This document shows, piece after piece, positions 6,007 to 8,610 of a stretch of 8,610 nt of DNA. The DNA comes from Acidimicrobiia bacterium (GTDB taxonomy: Bacteria > Actinomycetota > Acidimicrobiia > Spongiisociales > UBA5794): contig JAUVNV010000104.1 of assembly GCA_030599515.1 (NCBI GenBank), positions 1 to 8,610 of the forward strand, written 5' to 3'. Both the position numbers and the translations under genes were made by a program. Each line of letters opens with the position of its first letter. The stretch's first letter is position 1. The notes under the pieces were generated by a model. That model saw only the letters and a program-made list of their open reading frames with translations. It did not search any database and was not told the origin of the DNA.

Positions 6007-7016
6007 GCGAGGCGCTCGTCCGGATCCAGGGCCTTGTCAAGACGTACCCCGTCAAGGGTGGAGCGTTCCAGAAGGTGCTCGGAATGGTGAGAGCTGTCGA
6101 CGGGGTTGACCTCGAGATCCGCCGGGGTGAGGCCCTGGGCCTGGTCGGCGAGTCTGGCTGCGGCAAATCGACCTTCGGCAGGGCGATCCTCCGGTTGGAG
6201 GAGCCGGACGCCGGATCGGTCGTGTTCGACGGCGAGGATGTGCTCCGTCTCTCCCGGAAGGAGTTGAAGGGCTACCGGAGCGACGCTCAGGTCGTCTTCC
6301 AGGATCCATTCGGATCGCTCGACCCCCGCACGAGCGTCGGTGACTCGATCGCGGAGGGCCTCCGCGTTCACGGGCTCTCGCGGAAGGAGCGGGGTCGCCG
6401 GGTCGCTCAGGTGCTTGAACTCGTCGGCCTGGAGTCGTACCACGCGAATCGCTACCCCCATGAGTTCTCGGGGGGGCAACGACAACGCATCGGGATCGCC
6501 CGTGCGCTCGCTGTTGAACCCCGTTTCCTGGTTCTCGACGAACCGGTCTCCGCTCTCGATGTATCGATCCAGTCCCAGATTCTGAACCTGCTGAAGCAAC
6601 TCCAGCGAGAACTCGACCTCACGCTGCTGTTCATCGCCCACGATCTCAGTGTGGTCGAGCACCTCTGCGATCGCATCGCTGTGATGTACCTTGGCCGAAT
6701 CGTCGAGATCGCTAGCCGGGATGACCTGTTCGCCTCGCCGACCCACCCCTACACGGAAGCCCTTCTCTCGGCGATCCCGATCCCCGATCCGACGGTGCGC
6801 CGGCAGCGCATTATCCTCGAGGGGGACCTTCCGAGTCCGCTCAATCCCCCGACCGGCTGCACGTTCCACACAAGGTGTCCGATCGCGCAGCCGGGGATCT
6901 GCGACGTGTCCGAGCCGGACCTTCGACCTGTCAACAGCGGTCGACACGAGGCTTCCTGTCACTTGCGAACCGGAGACCACCAGGATCTGAACCGCGCTTT
7001 GCTGAATAGTCGGTAG
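6003..7016 (+). CDS. dppF: Peptide-type ABC transporter ATP-binding protein, DppF family
   Basis: The 337-residue protein is the partner ATPase of DppD. It starts at GTG 6003, overlapping the dppD stop (GTGA), behind a good AGGAGGG (5990-5996). It has Walker A 'GESGCGKS' (49-56), Q-loop 'FQDPFGSLDPR' (99-109), signature 'FSGGQRQR' (155-162), Walker B 'FLVLDEP' (175-181) and H-loop His213 ('IAHDLS'). The loop at about 18-32 before 'VDGVDLEI' is the DppF/OppF-type insertion. The C-terminal domain has Cys286, 292, 300 and 319, again a [4Fe-4S]-like set. The second 7-bp repeat array begins at 7007, so the last two residues and the TAG stop lie within repeat units; residues after about 324 ('DHQDLNRALLNSR') look non-conserved. 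Confidence 0.93.
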   Translation: MSEALVRIQGLVKTYPVKGGAFQKVLGMVRAVDGVDLEIRRGEALGLVGESGCGKSTFGRAILRLEEPDAGSVVFDGEDVLRLSRKELKGYRSDAQVVFQDPFGSLDPRTSVGDSIAEGLRVHGLSRKERGRRVAQVLELVGLESYHANRYPHEFSGGQRQRIGIARALAVEPRFLVLDEPVSALDVSIQSQILNLLKQLQRELDLTLLFIAHDLSVVEHLCDRIAVMYLGRIVEIASRDDLFASPTHPYTEALLSAIPIPDPTVRRQRIILEGDLPSPLNPPTGCTFHTRCPIAQPGICDVSEPDLRPVNSGRHEASCHLRTGDHQDLNRALLNSR

Positions 7017-7104
7017 TCCGTATCCGGTATCCGGCAAGAGTGCCCTCCTGCTGGCTGCTGGCAACTTCTCGGGTCTTGGCTCTCGGGTCTTGCTACTTGC
7101 TACT
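7007..7104. repeat. 7-bp-period degenerate tandem repeat, array 2 (14 units)
   Basis: Fourteen 7-bp units run in one register from the end of dppF. Neighbouring or near-neighbouring units are near-identical: TAGTCGG/TAGTCCG at 7007 and 7014, TATCCGG at 7021 and 7028, TGCTGGC at 7049 and 7056, CGGGTCT at 7070 and 7084, and TGCTACT at 7091 and 7098. The units at 7035, 7042 and 7063 do not match their neighbours but keep the spacing. Read one phase over, the last part is CTTGNNN-like (7075, 7089, 7096), matching array 1. It fills most of the gap between dppF and the flavin-reductase gene. Confidence 0.75.
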
Positions 7105-7116
7105 GATCCACTTCTC

Positions 7117-7148
7117 CCCTAGCCCGCTCGATTCTCGGCCGGTAGGCT
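7117..7148 (+). promoter_or_regulatory. Candidate promoter region for the flavin reductase-M20 peptidase pair
   Basis: After array 2 ends, TAGGCT (7143-7148) fits TANNNT but lies only 15 bp before the ATG, and a start there would fall next to the Shine-Dalgarno. A CCCTAG...GATTC block at 7117-7134 resembles the block just before dppB (2908-2924), suggesting a shared promoter style. Neither has a convincing -35. Confidence 0.25.
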
Positions 7149-7154
7149 CAGAGC

Positions 7155-7161
7155 GGAGGAG
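7155..7161 (+). promoter_or_regulatory. Shine-Dalgarno of the flavin-reductase-like gene
   Basis: GGAGGAG ends 2 nt before ATG 7164 (4 nt counting from GGAGG). The spacing is slightly short but the match is strong, and it fixes this start. Confidence 0.6.
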
Positions 7162-7163
7162 CT

Positions 7164-7760
7164 ATGAGCGAGACGTCGGTCGCTCTCGATTGCACGGTTC
7201 CGATCTGGGACCGGTTCTACCTCGTGCATCCGCTCGTCATCGTTGGGACCGTCGAACCCGATGGCACCATCGACCTCGCACCGAAACACATGGCAGGCCC
7301 CGTGTCGTGGGAGAACCACTTCGGCTTCGTCTGCTGCGACACCCACGCGACCTACCGCAACGCGGTGCGCTCACGTGCCTTCACGGTCTCGTACCCGACA
7401 CCCGACCAACTGGTCGAGACGAGTCTGGCCTCGGCGCCCCGATCGCCCGACGACACGAAGCCCAGTCTGGGAGTAGTGCCCACGGTCCCCGCTACCGCCG
7501 TCGAAGGCGCTCTCCTAAGCGGAGCACGCATCCACCTCGAGTGTGAACTCGAACGCACCATCGACGATCTCGGAGCCAACAGCCTGATCATCGGTCGTGT
7601 CGTCGCGGCTGCCGTCGACGAACGAGCCCTTCGCGTCATGGATCGCGAGGACGATCACGTCATCGCCGACGCTCCGCTTCTGGCCTATTTGCAGCCGAAT
7701 CGTTTCTGCGTGATCGACGAGAGCAGGAGCTTCCCCTTCCACGCCGGGTGGTCGAGGTAG
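7164..7760 (+). CDS. Flavin-reductase-like FMN-binding domain protein
   Basis: The 198-residue soluble protein fits the flavin reductase-like (split-barrel FMN-binding) family. Characteristic features are the early strand 'HPLVIVGTVEPDG' (22-34) with 'IDLAPKHMAGPVSW' (36-49), the 'GFVCCDTHATYRNAVRSRAFTVSYP' region (54-78; flavin-contacting 'H-TYRN'), the central 'EGALLSGARIHLECELE' (114-130) and 'NSLIIGRVVAA' (139-149). No signal peptide or membrane segment is seen. Members use FMN and often reduce flavin for a partner oxygenase or act alone on small substrates, and the partner here is unknown. The M20 peptidase gene starts 3 bp after its stop, so the two are almost certainly cotranscribed. 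Cys57-Cys58 in the flavin region is a small oddity. Family call is from recognised sequence style; exact function is open. Confidence 0.8.
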   Translation: MSETSVALDCTVPIWDRFYLVHPLVIVGTVEPDGTIDLAPKHMAGPVSWENHFGFVCCDTHATYRNAVRSRAFTVSYPTPDQLVETSLASAPRSPDDTKPSLGVVPTVPATAVEGALLSGARIHLECELERTIDDLGANSLIIGRVVAAAVDERALRVMDREDDHVIADAPLLAYLQPNRFCVIDESRSFPFHAGWSR

Positions 7761-7763
7761 ACC

Positions 7764-8610
7764 GTGCAAGCCACCGTCCACCCCGGTCTACTCCTCGAGC
7801 ATCTGAAGACCAACGAGACCGCTCTCATCGAGATGTGCGATGAACTTGTGTCGATCGAGAGTCCGTCGAATGATCCGGCGGCGACCCGGGTGATTCTCGA
7901 GTACCTCACCGACGAGTTCACTCAACTCGGCTACCGGTACCGGCTTTCGCCTCCGGATCGATCCGGCGGCTACCTGTATGCACGGCCTCGCGACCGCAGT
8001 CGGCGGGCGCCGACGCAGTTGATCCTGGGTCACGTCGATACGGTCTGGCCGATCGGGACACTGGCCGCAAGACCGTGGCGGGTCAACGGAACGGAGATTC
8101 ACGGCCCCGGGGTGTTCGACATGAAGGCCGGGATCGTTCAGATTCTCTTCGCCCTCCGAACGCTCCGGGATCTCGACATCGAACCGCCGGCTACGCCTCT
8201 CGTCCTCTTCAACACCGATGAGGAGATCGGCAGTCGAGAATCCGGAGTGGCGATCGACCGGCTGAGCCGAATTGCCGCGCGAGCCTTCGTGTGTGAACCG
8301 GGACTCGGCCCCCGCGGAGCGCTGAAGACTGCGCGAAAGGGCCTCGCGAAGTACACACTGACCGTGCACGGCCGGGCGGCACACGCTGGACTCGATCCCG
8401 AGCGAGGTGTCAGCGCCATCCTCGAGCTGTCGTCGGTTATCCAGCGTCTGTTCGCACTCAACGACCGGGATCGCGATATCACCGTCAACGTCGGGACGAT
8501 CGAGGGCGGAATCCAAGCCAACGTCATCGCCCCTCGGAGCCAGGCAGTCGTCGACGTCCGGGTACTCGATCACCACGACGCTCAGTACATCGACGGCGCA
8601 ATCCGGGCCA
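7764..8610 (+). CDS. M20 family zinc metallopeptidase, carboxypeptidase G2-like (3' end beyond window)
   Basis: The frame opens at GTG 7764, 3 bp after the previous stop, with GAGG at 7754-7757 and 6-nt spacing. It stays open to the window edge (282 codons). Metal and catalytic residues follow the CPG2/M20 order: His90 and Asp92 in 'GHVDTVW', bridging Asp119 in 'GVFDMKAG', base Glu153 and ligand Glu154 in 'NTDEEIGS', and ligand Glu178 in 'CEPGLG'. The dimerisation domain begins at about 188 ('KTARKGLAKYTLTVHGRAAH', with His207) and continues through 'GLDPERGVSAILEL' and 'NVGTIEGGIQANVIAP'. The last zinc-ligand histidine of the family lies beyond the window. There is no signal peptide, so it is cytoplasmic. 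Known relatives cleave C-terminal glutamate from folates and acyl-amino acids; the substrate here is not known. Being downstream of a peptide importer, it may hydrolyse imported compounds. Confidence 0.9.
   Translation, partial: MQATVHPGLLLEHLKTNETALIEMCDELVSIESPSNDPAATRVILEYLTDEFTQLGYRYRLSPPDRSGGYLYARPRDRSRRAPTQLILGHVDTVWPIGTLAARPWRVNGTEIHGPGVFDMKAGIVQILFALRTLRDLDIEPPATPLVLFNTDEEIGSRESGVAIDRLSRIAARAFVCEPGLGPRGALKTARKGLAKYTLTVHGRAAHAGLDPERGVSAILELSSVIQRLFALNDRDRDITVNVGTIEGGIQANVIAPRSQAVVDVRVLDHHDAQYIDGAIRA

Noticed and set aside
5985..7064. 359-codon minus-strand frame over dppF, and a similar one at 4726-5763 over dppD
   Set aside because: Both oppose ATPase genes with intact motifs and are rich in Arg/Asp/His without domain features, which is typical of shadows.
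7007..7104. CRISPR-like array
   Set aside because: The period is 7 bp with no long conserved repeat or unique spacers, so it is a short tandem repeat.
7788..8576. 262-codon minus-strand frame near the window end
   Set aside because: It is antisense to the M20 peptidase, whose zinc ligands are all present in order on the plus strand.

Overview
The window is high-GC bacterial DNA with strong G/C third-position bias, GTG and TTG starts, a lipoprotein with a threonine-rich linker of the 'AAACGSSSDDTTTTT' kind, and TANNNT-type -10 candidates. Together these point to an actinobacterium, most like the Acidimicrobiia/Ilumatobacter type; this placement is an inference from style, not a match.

Layout. 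Positions 2-76 hold the last 24 codons of a plus-strand gene, possibly an OpuAC-type glycine betaine binding protein. Positions 93-169 are a 7-bp-period repeat that can fold into a long hairpin and supplies the C-terminus of a convergent minus-strand membrane protein of unknown function (127-942). After a divergent intergenic region with a 9-bp inverted repeat, a complete peptide-type ABC importer follows: lipoprotein binding protein (TTG start at 1107, to 2852), a terminator-like 32-bp perfect palindrome, then dppB, dppC, dppD and dppF (2925-7016), each overlapping the next by 4 bp (ATGA, ATGA, GTGA). A second 7-bp-period repeat (7007-7104) begins inside the end of dppF. Then come a flavin-reductase-like FMN-binding protein (7164-7760) and, 3 bp later, an M20 metallopeptidase of the carboxypeptidase G2 type that runs off the window (7764-8610).

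How the genes work together. The binding protein captures a peptide-like solute outside, DppB/DppC form the channel and DppD/DppF drive import. The downstream peptidase could hydrolyse an imported acyl-glutamate or peptide-like compound, but its transcriptional link to the importer is not shown.

Main discovery candidate. The binding protein is a circular permutation of the family-5 (DppA/OppA) fold. The segment that normally opens the mature protein sits at the C-terminus (about 2490-2849). The mature protein instead starts at the strand 'IKAVDANTVEIQL', which normally follows about 120 residues in. The two parts add up to one full-length binding protein without duplication or an obvious gap. 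Second in interest are the two heptanucleotide-period arrays, each overlapping a gene's stop codon. Third are paired cysteines in extracytoplasmic parts of the binding protein, DppB and DppC.
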